60,874 bases of DNA from Pseudomonadales bacterium (GCA_022827905.1 JAJEIQ010000037.1:1-60874); one strand, 5' to 3'. Shown: positions 39,251 to 49,585, numbered from the stretch's first letter. Notes: a model not told the origin generated them from the sequence alone. Numbers and translations: made by a program.

Positions 39251-39279
39251 ACTATACCGAACGTAAGCAGACCCCTCAA
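39251..39279 (-). promoter_or_regulatory. promoter of the six-gene operon
   Basis: The minus strand shows TTGAGG (39279-39274), 17 bp, then TATAGT (39256-39251). Transcription would begin near 39244, leaving a leader of about 35 nt before the DUF4007 ATG at 39209. The match in both hexamers and spacing is good. Confidence 0.55.
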
Positions 39280-39830
39280 ACAGATGATTGCACAACCCAC
39301 CCTATTGCTGGATTCCCCCGGCCGCTGCCTTTGATCTACGCTTTCACGGATTCGGACCCCAGTTGGGTCAACAGCGACTACTTCCTATAACGAGATTGTC
39401 CAACTCGATGCTCCGATGTCCTAATTTCAATATTTTCAATCACTTGAAGATCCCTCGCTCTGTCTTAACTGGTCCCAAACGCCCCAAGTTTGAACCCGCC
39501 TCCCGCGACACCTTCAGCGTAGATGCGCACCACTCAGTGATCCTCGAGATCAAAGTCAGGGCGGTTCCTCCGCTTCAGTACTCGGCGCGGGCTAGGAACT
39601 TGGGGGCGGCGGCGTGTGGCTGCCATATAGCTTCCCCCCAATCGCCGGGGACGGCTGTCGAGCTGATCCTTCATGGTGCCATGTTGGCAGGCCGCCAACA
39701 GGTTGTCTGTACGCTTTCTCGGCACCAATTGTGGGAGATCGCCACCGCGAAACCGCAGACATCACCTCCTATGGGTCAATGTCGCACAAGCCGTCGGCCA
39801 GATTCCTGAGCGAAGGGCTGTCCTTCATCC
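39280..39830. other. non-coding stretch upstream of the six-gene operon
   Basis: About 550 bp of A/T-richer DNA. Open frames here (for example 39288-39809 plus, 39534-39728 minus) have no ribosome site, no recognisable sequence and many rare-looking codons. Together with the argG relic at its end, I read it as decayed DNA between two insertions. Confidence 0.45.
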
Positions 39831-39985
39831 GCAACCATACGCACCGCGATCATCCTGCAAGGTCACCACGTCCTTGTCATAAAGGCTTTCGGGGGACCGG
39901 CGGCCGAGCACGGAGACCGTGCCCTTGTAGAGCTTCAGCTGCACTGTGCCGCTGACCGGCTCCTGGGAAGCATCGATTTGAGCAG
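39831..39985 (-). pseudogene. argG: argG 3' fragment (argininosuccinate synthase relic)
   Basis: The minus strand encodes [20 protein letters not shown] followed by [20 protein letters not shown] and AYG, then a stop. This matches the C-terminal region of argininosuccinate synthase, whose common form is V.G.VRLKLYKGN..V.GR.SP.SL.D...ATF..DRGAY. About 45 residues are recognisable; the upstream frame is unrelated and the last 40 or so residues of a normal ArgG are missing. It is a broken remnant. A complete argG must be elsewhere if the cell makes arginine. Confidence 0.6.
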
Positions 39986-40128
39986 GACGGTGCCGCCGGA
40001 CGATACTCAAGCCGAGGAAACCCCGCTCAGCTGCTGCCAAATCCGGAGGACTTGGGTGGCAGCACCCAAGCAACATCCCCAATCCCGCGGACGGTGCCGC
40101 GTTGGCTCATGCGTAGATCCAGTCGGAT

Positions 40129-40398
40129 TCAATCTTCCGATTCCGGCTCCTCATGTTCCGTGCTGTTGCGATCTTCCACGATTTGCTGCTGCAAGGATGC
40201 CAGGGAACCCACCAACGCCAGATCATGTACGCCACCAAGCGCGCCCCACGACCGCATATCGACGCCGTCCTCAAAGATCGCGCAAAACGCATAGGCAACG
40301 ACGGGGTTGTCGTCGATATCTTCGTCGAGCGTCTTGATGAGGCCCGCCAACTCCTCGTTGAGAAACGCCTCACTGCGGTCAAACCTAACGACCTTCAT
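40129..40398 (-). CDS. hypothetical protein (89 aa), acidic
   Basis: A small acidic protein beginning MKVVRFDRSEAFLNEELAGL and ending in a charged tail (EDRNSTEHEEPESED). I do not recognise it. The composition is protein-like (ordered hydrophobic positions, VVAYAFCAIFEDG) and the frame is longer than its shadows. The ribosome site is weak (GAGA about 14 bases upstream). It follows the larger nuclease-like gene in the same direction with 150 bp between. Confidence 0.45.
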   Translation of the reverse strand: MKVVRFDRSEAFLNEELAGLIKTLDEDIDDNPVVAYAFCAIFEDGVDMRSWGALGGVHDLALVGSLASLQQQIVEDRNSTEHEEPESED

Positions 40399-40549
40399 GT
40401 TTAACTGGTCTCGCTGCTTTTCTTTGTCCAGACCAAAAAAAGGGCCCGCCTATCACCCGCGTATGCCAAGCCGCTGAATATTGTGCCCACAAGTGACCTC
40501 ACTGACCTGCGTTGCTTTGGGACTAGTCTGCTGTCGAGACAACCCACAA

Positions 40550-41374
40550 TCAGCTTTGAATGCGGTAGCCATTCGACCTCATTACGTTTCCAATGTGTCC
40601 CAACTGTCCATCGGTTGCTTCGTTCTCCCTTGCGAATGCCTTTGCTTTCTCCCAAATTTGACCAATAGCTTCCTTATCCTCCTGTTCTGGAAGTCCCCAA
40701 CTCTCCTTCGAACCGTTTTGGTACTCGATCACGAGGTAACCTTCTTCAATTCGCACAGACTGCTTATTCGTGGCTTTGCGCCGAGCTCTTTGTCTTTGAG
40801 AAATAACCTTCTCATCGTCCAACAACATTGAGCGGGCGATGACCTCTTTGTCAGCGATTTTGAAGTATGAGAACGTCGCCGCGTTGATGTCCACACCGTG
40901 GGAAGTGGACAAGTACTCCACGATTCGCTGTGTCGGGGCATCAAGCGATGACGCAACTATGTATACGTGTTGCCTTTCGTTCACGACCTCCGGAGGTTCG
41001 CTTCCGAAGGTTTTCTGGAACGCATCTTCGAAAGACTGACCCTTAAAGTGCTTTTTGGCTATTTCCTCAACATCGTCTCGGTCAAGCTCGTTTACCCAAG
41101 ACGCGTAGTCCAATACCTGCGCAACCACGTCCCTAGGCGTCTTTTCCCGCTTCAGTTCAATGACAACAAGATGGCCTTGTGAATTGACGGCTAGCAGGTC
41201 CAGAATTCCGCCATACTTGTGAATCTGTGAACCGATAACCAGCAGATTGTTGCTGAGCAGGCCGATGTCCTGCTTCAGCCAATCTTCGAGCCGTTCTTCC
41301 AAGTCTAGCCGCTCAGGCTCAACTTCAGTGGGACGGTTGGTCTCCACCGTCCAGAGTTTCGTTTTCAGAGCCAT
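40550..41374 (-). CDS. DUF91/NucS-like PD-(D/E)xK protein
   Basis: A 274-residue protein with a nuclease-type core: IHKYGGILDLLAVNSQGHLV (D59) followed by VIELKREKTPRDVVAQVLDY (E73, K75), and the typical QVLDYASWV helix. The N-terminus contains LEDWLKQDIGLL as in many DUF91-like proteins. A second domain runs from about 115, and the C-terminus ends with a helical region (QIWEKAKAFARENE). It stands at the right edge of the island just before pnp, mirroring the other DUF91-like gene at 23603. Substrate unknown. Confidence 0.72.
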   Translation of the reverse strand: MALKTKLWTVETNRPTEVEPERLDLEERLEDWLKQDIGLLSNNLLVIGSQIHKYGGILDLLAVNSQGHLVVIELKREKTPRDVVAQVLDYASWVNELDRDDVEEIAKKHFKGQSFEDAFQKTFGSEPPEVVNERQHVYIVASSLDAPTQRIVEYLSTSHGVDINAATFSYFKIADKEVIARSMLLDDEKVISQRQRARRKATNKQSVRIEEGYLVIEYQNGSKESWGLPEQEDKEAIGQIWEKAKAFARENEATDGQLGHIGNVMRSNGYRIQS

Positions 41375-41492
41375 GCACTTCTCCCATCAGGCAACTCGTA
41401 AGCTATCCGTGTGTTGCATCCGAGCTAAACAAATCTGGCGCTCGGTGATCCTCCGTTCATTCCCCGCAGAGTGAGACAATGTAAATGACTCC

Positions 41493-43592
41493 CTAAGCGG
41501 ATTCCGCGTAGTTCTCCACCTCCTTCATGCTCAGCTTGATGCGGCCGCGCTGGTCGATGTCGAGCACCACCACGTCCACGTTCTGGCCTTCCTCGAGGTA
41601 GTCGGTGACCTTCTCCACCCGCTTGTCGGCGATCTGGGAGATGTGCACCAAGCCGTCCTTGCCCGGCAGGATGTTGACGAAAGCACCGAATTCGACAATG
41701 CGCGCCACCCGGCCGTTGTAGATCTTGCCGATCTCCGCCTCGGCGGTGATTTCCTGGATGCGCGCCACGGCGGCGTTCATGCCTGCGGCGTCCTCGGCGT
41801 AAATGCGCACCGCGCCGTCATCGTCGATGTCGACGTCCGCGCCGGTCTCATCGACGATAGAGCGAATGGTCGCGCCGCCCTTGCCGATAATGTCGCGGAT
41901 CTTGTCCTTGGAGACGTGGATCACGGTCATCGAGGGCGCATGCTCGGAAATCTGCTCCCTGGAGGCCGAGAGCACCTTGTTCATCTCGCCCAAGATGTGC
42001 AGCCGCGCATCAAGCGCCTGCAACAACGCCTCCTCCATGATGTTCTCGGTGATGCCGTCGATCTTGATGTCCATCTGCAGCGCCGTGACACCCTGTTCGG
42101 TGCCGGCCACCTTGAAGTCCATGTCGCCGAGATGGTCCTCATCGCCGAGAATGTCGGTCAGCACCGCGTACTTGTTGCCGTCCTTGACCAAGCCCATGGC
42201 GACCCCCGCCACCGGGCGCTTCATCGGCACGCCGGCGTCCATCAAGGCGAGGGACGAGCCGCAAACGCTGGCCATGGAGCTGGAACCATTGGACTCGGTG
42301 ATTTCCGAGACCACCCGCAGCGTGTAGGGAAAATCCTGCTCATTGGGCAGCACCGCGCCGAGCCCCCTGCGCGCCAAACGGCCGTGGCCGATCTCGCGCC
42401 GCTTGGGGCCGGTCATCATGCCCGCCTCCCCCACCGAGTACGGCGGGAAGTTGTAGTGCAGCAGGAAGTGGTCCTTGTAGGTGCCCGGCAGGCCTTCCAC
42501 CAAGGCGGCGTCGCGCAGCGCGCCGAGCGTCGCGGTGACGACCGCCTGGGTTTCGCCGCGGGTGAACAACGCCGAGCCGTGGGCTCGGGGCAGCAGGCCG
42601 ACCTCCACGGAAATCGGCCGCACGGACCGCAGGTCGCGGCCGTCGATGCGCGGCTCGCCGTTCAGCACCCGGCGTCGAACCAAGTCCTTCTCGACCTTGC
42701 TGAAGACCTCGCCAACCGCTTCCGGATCCGCCTCCGCGGACTCGCCACCAGCCAACTCCTCGACTACCTGCTCCTTCAGAGCGCCGACCTCGGCCAACCG
42801 CTGCACCTTGTCGGTGACCCGGTAGGCATCGCCGAGCCGGCCCTTGGCAACGTTCGACACCCGTTCAACAAGTGCCTCGTCAACCGGTGCCGGGGTCCAG
42901 TCCCAAGTGGGCTTGCCGACCTCAGCAGCCAATGAGGCGACCGCTTCGATGACCACCTGCATTTCCTGGTGGGCGAACAGCACGGCGCCGAGCATCTCAT
43001 CTTCGGAGAGTTCCTTGGCTTCGGACTCAACCATCAGTACCGCATTGCCGGTGCCGGCAACCACCATGTTGAGCTGCGAGTCCTCCAGCGCCTTGTAGCC
43101 CGGGTTGAGCACGTAGCGATGGTCCTTGTAGCCGACCCGAGCCGCGCCGATCGGCCCCGCAAAGGGAATGCCGGAGAGGGCGAGGGCGGCGGAGGTGCCG
43201 ATCATGGCGGCGATATCGGGATCCTGATCCTTATCGGCGGACATGACCGTGGCCACCACTTGCACCTCATTCATAAACCCCTTGGGAAAGAGGGGCCGAA
43301 TGGGCCGGTCGATAAGCCTCGACGTCAGGGTCTCCTTCTCGGTGGGCCGCCCCTCGCGGCGGAAGAAACCGCCGGGAATCTTGCCGGCGGCGTAGGTCTT
43401 CTCCTGGTAGTTCACCGTGAGCGGGAAGAAGGCGGCGCCGGGGCGTCCCCTCTTCATGCCGACGGCGGTGGTCAGCACCACCGTGTCGCCCATGGTGACG
43501 AGCGCCGAGCCGCTCGCCTGGCGGGCAACGCGGCCCGTCTCGATGCGAACCTGCTGGTCGCCAAACTGAAATTCTCTTGTCGTTGGATTCAA
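41493..43592 (-). CDS. pnp: polyribonucleotide nucleotidyltransferase (PNPase)
   Basis: PNPase degrades RNA 3' to 5' by phosphorolysis and is part of the degradosome. The 699-residue protein has two RNase PH domains ([20 protein letters not shown] in the first, [19 protein letters not shown] in the second), then KH ([17 protein letters not shown]) and S1 ([18 protein letters not shown]) domains. The start is TTG 43592 with AAGGAG six to seven bases upstream; no ATG fits. It follows rpsO as in nearly all gammaproteobacteria. Confidence 0.97.
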   Translation of the reverse strand: MNPTTREFQFGDQQVRIETGRVARQASGSALVTMGDTVVLTTAVGMKRGRPGAAFFPLTVNYQEKTYAAGKIPGGFFRREGRPTEKETLTSRLIDRPIRPLFPKGFMNEVQVVATVMSADKDQDPDIAAMIGTSAALALSGIPFAGPIGAARVGYKDHRYVLNPGYKALEDSQLNMVVAGTGNAVLMVESEAKELSEDEMLGAVLFAHQEMQVVIEAVASLAAEVGKPTWDWTPAPVDEALVERVSNVAKGRLGDAYRVTDKVQRLAEVGALKEQVVEELAGGESAEADPEAVGEVFSKVEKDLVRRRVLNGEPRIDGRDLRSVRPISVEVGLLPRAHGSALFTRGETQAVVTATLGALRDAALVEGLPGTYKDHFLLHYNFPPYSVGEAGMMTGPKRREIGHGRLARRGLGAVLPNEQDFPYTLRVVSEITESNGSSSMASVCGSSLALMDAGVPMKRPVAGVAMGLVKDGNKYAVLTDILGDEDHLGDMDFKVAGTEQGVTALQMDIKIDGITENIMEEALLQALDARLHILGEMNKVLSASREQISEHAPSMTVIHVSKDKIRDIIGKGGATIRSIVDETGADVDIDDDGAVRIYAEDAAGMNAAVARIQEITAEAEIGKIYNGRVARIVEFGAFVNILPGKDGLVHISQIADKRVEKVTDYLEEGQNVDVVVLDIDQRGRIKLSMKEVENYAESA

Positions 43593-43677
43593 AATGTTCT
43601 CCTTCCAATGCTCTCTTTCAAGAGCTCTCTTTGCTGTTACTTGCTGTGTTGTTGTTCAATCTGTTGTTGACCCATTG

Positions 43678-43947
43678 CTACCGTCTGAGTTGAAGGCGCT
43701 TAATCAGCGCTTGGTAGCGCGACCGGTCCTTGTCCTTTAAGTAGTCGAGCAGCTTGCGCCGCTGGTTCACCATGCGGATCAAGCCCCGGCGCGAATGATG
43801 GTCCTTCTTGTGCGCCCGGAAGTGCTCCTGCAACGTGTTGATGTTGGTGGTCAGCAAAGCCACCTGAACCTCAGGTGACCCGGTATCGCCCTGCTGGGTT
43901 TGATACGCCTTGATGACCTCCGCCTTGGTTTCGGCTGACAACGCCAT
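43678..43947 (-). CDS. rpsO: 30S ribosomal protein S15
   Basis: S15 (89 aa) binds the central domain of 16S rRNA early in 30S assembly. The sequence [20 protein letters not shown] and [20 protein letters not shown] is diagnostic. GGAG lies seven bases before the ATG. It is between truB and pnp; the leader may form a regulatory structure (43981-44017). Confidence 0.97.
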   Translation of the reverse strand: MALSAETKAEVIKAYQTQQGDTGSPEVQVALLTTNINTLQEHFRAHKKDHHSRRGLIRMVNQRRKLLDYLKDKDRSRYQALIKRLQLRR

Positions 43948-43980
43948 GTTATTTCTCCAAATATGCTCAATTTAGGTTAA

Positions 43981-44017
43981 GCAAGGCGCGCCGCGCATAT
44001 TTGCAGCCGTGCCTTGC
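43981..44017 (-). promoter_or_regulatory. candidate structured rpsO leader
   Basis: Upstream of rpsO the minus strand can form a 7-bp stem GCAAGGC/GCCTTGC around a 23-nt loop that itself holds a GC-rich GCGCGGCGC. It lies about 35 nt before the rpsO start. Ribosomal protein S15 represses its own mRNA through leader structures in several bacteria, so this may be such a site. On the plus strand it is followed by ATTTTT but the loop is too long for a normal terminator. Confidence 0.3.
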
Positions 44018-44075
44018 ATTTTTGGCCCCAACCTCTAGGGCAGGCCCAATTTCTGAAACCTGAATTCGTTCACCC

Positions 44076-45014
44076 CTATGCTTGGCTCACCAACCGGCGA
44101 GGCGCGATGCGCCCGTCTTCAAGCACCTCGCCGACGCCGAGAAAGCGTTGCGCCGACTCCTTGGCTTCGCCGCATTCGCCGGCCTCGGAAAGCCGCACCC
44201 AGCCGCTGGTGGGGGCATGGGGCACCATGACCGGCTGCCCGTTGCGCACATGATAGGCGGCGGCGGGCGGCAAGCGAACGTCCGGCCATTGGCCCACCGT
44301 GCTGGACACCGGCAGCAGGAACGGGTCCAGCGAGCCTTGCGCCCGCGCCTGCTCCAAGGCGTCAAAGGTAACCAAATCCTCTTCGCCGTAAGGGCCGGCC
44401 TGCAGACGGCGCAACGCCGATACATGAGCGCCGCAGCCGAGCCGCTCACCGAGCTCCTCGGCGATGCAACGCACGTAGGTGCCTTTGCTGCAGTGAATTT
44501 CCAACTCCACCTCATCGCCCTCGAAGGCGGTCATTTCGTTGGAATAGATGGTGGCGTCACGGGCCTCGCGCTCCACTTCGATGCCTTGGCGGGCCAGCTT
44601 GTACAGCGGCTGCCCCTTGTGCTTGATGGCGGAAAACATGGAGGGCACCTGCTTGATGGGGCCGCGGAAATGCGCCAAGGCGCTTTCCACGTCCGCCCGG
44701 CGAACAGCGGCCGCCGACCTTGAACAGACCACCTTGCCGTCGGCGTCACCGGTATCGGTGGCAACGCCGAGCTTGAGGCGCGACCAATAGCGCTTGTCGG
44801 AGTCGAGCAGGTAGCGCGAAAACTTGGTTGCCTGCCCGAAACACAGCGGCAGCACACCGGTGGCGAGGGGATCCAAGTTGCCGGTATGGCCCACCTTGCG
44901 CGCCCCGAACAGGCGCTTGGTCTTCTGCACCGCGTCGTTGGAACTCATGGCGGCGGGTTTGTCGAGAACCAGCACCCCATCGACGTCACGCCCCCGGCGG
45001 CTGCGCCTAGACAT
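44076..45014 (-). CDS. truB: tRNA pseudouridine(55) synthase
   Basis: TruB makes pseudouridine 55 in the T loop of tRNAs. The protein (312 aa) has the start VDGVLVLDKPAAMSSNDAVQ and the catalytic Asp in GHTGNLDPLATGVLPLCFG, with KRYWSRLKLGVATDTGDADG following. A C-terminal extension carries a PUA-like piece. I start at ATG 45014 (MSRRSRRGRD), which overlaps rbfA by 8 nt; the longer frame to 45050 has no family support. Confidence 0.95.
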   Translation of the reverse strand: MSRRSRRGRDVDGVLVLDKPAAMSSNDAVQKTKRLFGARKVGHTGNLDPLATGVLPLCFGQATKFSRYLLDSDKRYWSRLKLGVATDTGDADGKVVCSRSAAAVRRADVESALAHFRGPIKQVPSMFSAIKHKGQPLYKLARQGIEVEREARDATIYSNEMTAFEGDEVELEIHCSKGTYVRCIAEELGERLGCGAHVSALRRLQAGPYGEEDLVTFDALEQARAQGSLDPFLLPVSSTVGQWPDVRLPPAAAYHVRNGQPVMVPHAPTSGWVRLSEAGECGEAKESAQRFLGVGEVLEDGRIAPRRLVSQA

Positions 45015-45384
45015 GGCCCTCATCCCTCTGGCCGACCGCGACGGCCTCATCGATCAGCTTCTCGAGCCGACGGCCGCGCTCCACCGACTCATCGTAGTGA
45101 AAGCGCGGCTTCGGGGTGGTGCGCATGCGATGGCGCCGGGCGAGCTTGGAGCGGAAATAGCCCGAGGCGCCGTTCAGGACTGCCACCAGCGCCTCCTGTT
45201 CCGCCGGCGACCCGGACGGCATGGCCGACACGTAGACATCTGCAAAGGCGAGATCGCGGCTGACGCGCACATCGTTCACGCTGACCATGCCGATGCGCGG
45301 GTCCCGCATCTCGAATTGAATGATTCGGGCGATTTCCTCGCGCGCAAAGTCAGCCATGCGCAGATGGAGTCCGGCTTCGGGCAT
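45007..45384 (-). CDS. rbfA: 30S ribosome-binding factor A
   Basis: RbfA helps mature the 30S subunit and process the 5' end of 16S rRNA. The 125-residue KH-like protein shows ARIIQFEMRDPRIGMVSVND, RDLAFADVYVS and the typical ASGYFRSKLARRHRMRTTPK and FHYDESVERG. It lies between infB and truB in the universal order and overlaps truB. Confidence 0.94.
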   Translation of the reverse strand: MPEAGLHLRMADFAREEIARIIQFEMRDPRIGMVSVNDVRVSRDLAFADVYVSAMPSGSPAEQEALVAVLNGASGYFRSKLARRHRMRTTPKPRFHYDESVERGRRLEKLIDEAVAVGQRDEGHV

Positions 45385-45408
45385 GTGCTGCTGCGGGAGC
45401 CTGCGCCC

Positions 45409-47964
45409 TCAAAGGGCGCGCGCGATCTCTTGCGACTCGAAGACCTCGATGAGGTCGCCGAGCCGGACATCGTTGTAGTTGCGCACCCCGATGCCGCACT
45501 CGGTGCCGTGGCGCACTTCGGTGACATCGTCCTTGAACCGGCGCAAGGACTCGAGTTCGCCCTCGTAGATCACCACGTTGTCACGCAGCACGCGGATGGG
45601 CTTGTTGCGATGCACGGTGCCTTCGGTGACCATGCAGCCAGCGATCTGGCCCAAACGCGGCGAATTGAACACGTCGCGCACTTCGGCGACGCCCAGAATC
45701 TCCTCGCGCACCTCCGGCGCCAGCATGCCGCTGAGCACTTGCCTCACGTCGTCGATCAATTCGTAAATGACGCTGTAGTAGCGCAGGTCCACGCCTTCGG
45801 ATTCAATGACGTCTTTGGCGGCGCCATCGGCGCGCACGTTGAATCCGAAAACGGCGGCCCCGTAAGTGAGCGCCAAGTTGATGTCGCTTTCGGTAATGCC
45901 GCCGACGCCGGAGCCGAGCACGTTGACTGCGACCTCATCGTTGCCGAGCTCCGCCAAGGCCTGCACGATGGCCTCCAAGCTGCCCCGCACATCCGCCTTG
46001 ACCACTAGTTTGAGCACCCGCTTTTCGCCCTCGCCGAGGCTGGCGAACATGTTGTCGAGCTTGGCCGCCTGCTGCATCGCTTGGCGTTGCTCCTGGGTCT
46101 TGTCGCGGCGAAACTCCGCCAATTCCCGAGCCGAACGTTCGTCGGTGACGGCGGAAAAGGCGTCGCCGGCGGCCGGCGTGCCGTTTAGCCCGAGCACCTC
46201 CACCGGCTCCGAGGGTCCGGCACTCGACGCCTGCTCGCCCTGATCATTGAGCATGGCGCGCACCCGGCCGTGATGTTCGCCGGCGATGATGATGTCGCCG
46301 CGCTTCAAAGTGCCGTTTTGGACGAGGATGGTTGACACCGGACCGCGGCCGCGGTCGAGGCGAGACTCCACCACCACGCCCCGTGCTTGAGCGTCGGGCA
46401 CCGCCTTGAGTTCCAAAATCTCGGCCTGCAGCAGCACCGCTTCGAGCAGGCTGTCGAGGCCTTCGCCGGTCACCGCCGACACGTTGATGAACTGGATGTC
46501 GCCGCCCCAAGCTTCCGGCGCCACGTCCTTGGCCGCCAACTCCTTAGTGACGCGCTCCGGATCCGCGCTTTCAAGGTCCATCTTGTTGATCGCGACAACG
46601 ATTGGCACGTCGGCGGCCTTGGCGTGCTGAATGGCCTCCTCGGTCTGCGGCATAACGCCATCGTCAGCGGCGACCACGAGAATGACGATGTCGGTCACCC
46701 GAGCGCCCCGCGCCCGCATGGCAGTGAACGCCGCATGGCCCGGCGTGTCGATGAAGCAGATGCGGCCGTGGTCGGTGTCCACGGAGTAAGCACCGATGTG
46801 CTGGGTGATGCCACCCGCTTCGCCACTGACCACCCGAGTGTGGCGAATCTTGTCAAGCAGCGACGTCTTGCCGTGATCGACATGGCCCATCACGGTCACC
46901 ACCGGCGGCCGGGACTCCCCCTCGCCTTCGATGCGCAGGGATTGCTCGAGTGCCTGCTCCATGGCGTCCTCATGGATGAGCTTGACCTTGTGGCCCATCA
47001 CCTCGACCACCGTGGTCGCCGTATCCTGGTCGATGGCCTGATTGATGGTGGCCATCAAACCCAAGTCCATCAGCGTCTTGATGACTTCACCCGCCTTGAC
47101 GGTCATGCGCTGGGCGAGTTCGCCGACGGTGATCATCTCCGGCACTTCAACTTCCCGCGCAATGAACTCGGTGGGCTTGAATTCACCGCCCTGCTGCTCG
47201 ACCTTGATCGGCGCATGGGCGCGGCGGATTTTTCGGCGCCCGCGGCGCTCCGACTTCAGCGACAGTTCCCGGCGCCCCGTTCGGCCCTGGCCAAAACCGT
47301 CCCGGTTGGAGCGGTCCCGATCCTTGCCCTTGACCCGCTTGCCCGCCTTTTCCGTGGCTTGGACCTTGGCTTGGGCTTCGGCCGCCGCCACCTCCGGGCT
47401 GATGGCTTCCACGCCAGCCCGATTCGTCGGCCGGTTCGCCGACTCCGCCTGCTTCAGCGCCTTGGCGGCCTGCTCCTCTTGCGCGCGCTGCTCCTCCTGC
47501 CGCTGCCACTCAGCTTCCTCCGCCTTGCGTTCCGACGCGCGGCGCGCCTCCTCTTCCGCCTCCTTGCGCTTCTGCTCCTGCTCTCGGATGCGCTGCGCTT
47601 CAAGCTCCGCCGCTGTGGGCTCGCGAACCGCTGGGGAGGCGGGCGCCGCAGCCTCTTCGTCCGGCTTGACGTAGGTGCGCCGGCGCATCACCTCGACCTT
47701 GACCTTGTGGCCAGTGCGGCCTTGGCTCACCGCCTTCACGGTGCCGACCGAACGGCGCTTGAGGCTGATCGTGCCCCGTGGTTTCAGGGTGGCGCCAGCG
47801 CCGTGGCTGCTGCGCAGATGGGCGAGCAGATCGTGTTTCTGCTGTTCGGAAACGCTCTCCTCGCCACTGGTGTGGGGCAGCCCGGCATCCGCCATCTGCT
47901 TGAGCAGGCGCTCCACCGGGGTTTTCACCGTGGCGGCGAGTTCCTCGACCGTAACATCAGCCAT
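45409..47964 (-). CDS. infB: translation initiation factor IF-2
   Basis: IF-2 is the GTPase that brings fMet-tRNA to the 30S subunit. The 851-residue protein begins with the IF2-N domain ([19 protein letters not shown]), then a long charged linker of E/R/A repeats, a second IF2-N ([20 protein letters not shown]), and the G domain with [22 protein letters not shown] and NKMD. Domains II-IV follow. The start ATG 47964 follows GGGAAAG and gives the standard MADVTVEEL start; the frame extending to 48045 overlaps nusA. Confidence 0.96.
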   Translation of the reverse strand: MADVTVEELAATVKTPVERLLKQMADAGLPHTSGEESVSEQQKHDLLAHLRSSHGAGATLKPRGTISLKRRSVGTVKAVSQGRTGHKVKVEVMRRRTYVKPDEEAAAPASPAVREPTAAELEAQRIREQEQKRKEAEEEARRASERKAEEAEWQRQEEQRAQEEQAAKALKQAESANRPTNRAGVEAISPEVAAAEAQAKVQATEKAGKRVKGKDRDRSNRDGFGQGRTGRRELSLKSERRGRRKIRRAHAPIKVEQQGGEFKPTEFIAREVEVPEMITVGELAQRMTVKAGEVIKTLMDLGLMATINQAIDQDTATTVVEVMGHKVKLIHEDAMEQALEQSLRIEGEGESRPPVVTVMGHVDHGKTSLLDKIRHTRVVSGEAGGITQHIGAYSVDTDHGRICFIDTPGHAAFTAMRARGARVTDIVILVVAADDGVMPQTEEAIQHAKAADVPIVVAINKMDLESADPERVTKELAAKDVAPEAWGGDIQFINVSAVTGEGLDSLLEAVLLQAEILELKAVPDAQARGVVVESRLDRGRGPVSTILVQNGTLKRGDIIIAGEHHGRVRAMLNDQGEQASSAGPSEPVEVLGLNGTPAAGDAFSAVTDERSARELAEFRRDKTQEQRQAMQQAAKLDNMFASLGEGEKRVLKLVVKADVRGSLEAIVQALAELGNDEVAVNVLGSGVGGITESDINLALTYGAAVFGFNVRADGAAKDVIESEGVDLRYYSVIYELIDDVRQVLSGMLAPEVREEILGVAEVRDVFNSPRLGQIAGCMVTEGTVHRNKPIRVLRDNVVIYEGELESLRRFKDDVTEVRHGTECGIGVRNYNDVRLGDLIEVFESQEIARAL

Positions 47965-47983
47965 TGACTTTCCCTTGCGCCCC

Positions 47984-49516
47984 TCAGACCCCGTTGCCGG
48001 CGCCTTCGACCGATTCATCCTGCGCGCCGCTTTCCGCTTCCTCAAACCAGGGCGCTCGGGCGGTCATGATGAGCTCCGCCGCCCGCTCCTCGTCGAGGTC
48101 GTCAAGCATCTCCAACAACTCACCCACCGCCAGCTCCGCCAAGTCCTCCATGGTGAGGATCTCGTGTCCCGCCAAGCGATAGGCGAGGTCGCGCTCCATG
48201 CCCGCCATGTTCAGCAGGTCTTCAGCCGGCTCTCGGGCCTCCTCGCTGGCAATCGCCCGGGTCAGCAAGGCGTCCCGAGCCCGGTTCCTGAGTTCCTCGA
48301 CAATTTCCTCATCGAAGCCCTCGATGGCGTTCATTTCCTCCTCGGCGACGTAGGCGACCTCCTCCAAAGTGGTGAAGCCTTCCTCAACCAGCACCGTAGC
48401 GACGTTCTCATCCACGGATAGGGACTCCATGAAGTCCTCCACCATGCGCACCGCCTCGGCCTCCTGCATATCGGCCGCTTCCTGCTCGGTCATGATGTTC
48501 AACGTCCAGCCGGTCAGGTCGCTCGCCAAGCGGACGTTCTGGCCACCCTTGCCGATGGCTTGCGCGAGCTTGTCCTCGGCAACGGCGATGTTCATGGTGT
48601 GGGCGTCTTCGTCAATCTGGATGTAGGCGACCTCAGCAGGCGCCATAGCGTTGATGGTGAGCTGGGCGGGATTGTCGTTCCAAGGCACGATGTCAATGCG
48701 CTCGCCAGCCAGCTCTCCGGAGACCGCCTGAACCCTGGAGCCGCGCATGCCCACGCAAGCGCCCACCGGGTCGATGCGCCCATCATTGGTGCTGACCGCG
48801 ATCTTGGCGCGGGAGCCCGGGTCGCGCGCCGCGCCGCGAATTTGAATGATGTCCTCCGAAATCTCCGGCACTTCGATCTTGAACAGCTCGGCAAGCATCT
48901 CCGGGGAGGTTCGGGACAGAATGAGTTGCGGGCCGCGGTTTTCGGGGCGCAGCTCCACCAGCATGGCCCGCACCCGTTCGTTGACGCGGAAGGTCTCCCT
49001 CGGTATGAGATGCTCCCGGGTGAGCAGGCCTTCGGCGTTGTTGCCGAGATCGACGATGACGTTATCCCGGCCAACGCGCTTGACGGCGCCACCGACGAGC
49101 TGGCCGACCTTGGGGGTGTACTCCTCGAAAACGCGCGCCCGTTCCGCCTCGCGCACCTTCTGCACGATGACCTGTTTCGCCGTCTGCGCGGCGATGCGGC
49201 CGAACGCCACGGATTCGACGGGTTTTTCAATGGTGTCGCCGATTTCGAGCCCGGCGGCACGAGGGTCGTCCGGCGTGAGTTCGGCAGCCGGATTGAGCGG
49301 CTCCTCGAGTTGCTCCACATCCACCACGGTCCAGACCCGGAAGGTCTCGTAGTCGCCAGTTTCCCGGTCGATGGCAACCCGGAACTCCGCGTCCTCGTCA
49401 TAGCGCCGCTTGGTGGCGCTCGCCAAAGCGCTTTCCATGGCGTCAAAAATGACCTCCTTGGAAACGCCCTTCTCCAGCGAAGCCCCTTCGATGGCCTGAA
49501 AAATCTCTTTCGTCAT
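47984..49516 (-). CDS. nusA: transcription termination/antitermination factor NusA
   Basis: NusA modulates pausing, termination and rRNA antitermination. The 510-residue protein has the N-terminal RNAP-binding domain ([20 protein letters not shown]), S1 ([20 protein letters not shown]), two KH domains ([35 protein letters not shown]) and two C-terminal acidic repeats. It is between rimP and infB, 19 bp from infB. Confidence 0.97.
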   Translation of the reverse strand: MTKEIFQAIEGASLEKGVSKEVIFDAMESALASATKRRYDEDAEFRVAIDRETGDYETFRVWTVVDVEQLEEPLNPAAELTPDDPRAAGLEIGDTIEKPVESVAFGRIAAQTAKQVIVQKVREAERARVFEEYTPKVGQLVGGAVKRVGRDNVIVDLGNNAEGLLTREHLIPRETFRVNERVRAMLVELRPENRGPQLILSRTSPEMLAELFKIEVPEISEDIIQIRGAARDPGSRAKIAVSTNDGRIDPVGACVGMRGSRVQAVSGELAGERIDIVPWNDNPAQLTINAMAPAEVAYIQIDEDAHTMNIAVAEDKLAQAIGKGGQNVRLASDLTGWTLNIMTEQEAADMQEAEAVRMVEDFMESLSVDENVATVLVEEGFTTLEEVAYVAEEEMNAIEGFDEEIVEELRNRARDALLTRAIASEEAREPAEDLLNMAGMERDLAYRLAGHEILTMEDLAELAVGELLEMLDDLDEERAAELIMTARAPWFEEAESGAQDESVEGAGNGV

Positions 49517-49585
49517 TCTCTTGATACCGCAGTTACCGCGCCCTTACCGACCTATGCCGCTTCATCGCCAAAATTCGTCCGTGAA

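Noticed and set aside
29965-39279. Calling the operon BREX, DISARM, Dnd, Ssp or Dpd
   Set aside because: Each of these needs genes not present here (PglZ and methylase; DUF1998 and methylase; DndD/DndE; SspB/SspC; deazaguanine enzymes). Single shared folds are not enough.
39288-39809. 173-codon plus-strand frame
   Set aside because: No ribosome site, low-complexity and basic/proline-rich composition, no familiar motif; it also runs across the operon promoter region.
46387-47967. 526-codon plus-strand frame opposite infB
   Set aside because: It mirrors the charged repeats of IF-2 in antisense, has runs of Leu/Arg/His and no ribosome site. Long antisense frames are common in high-GC DNA.
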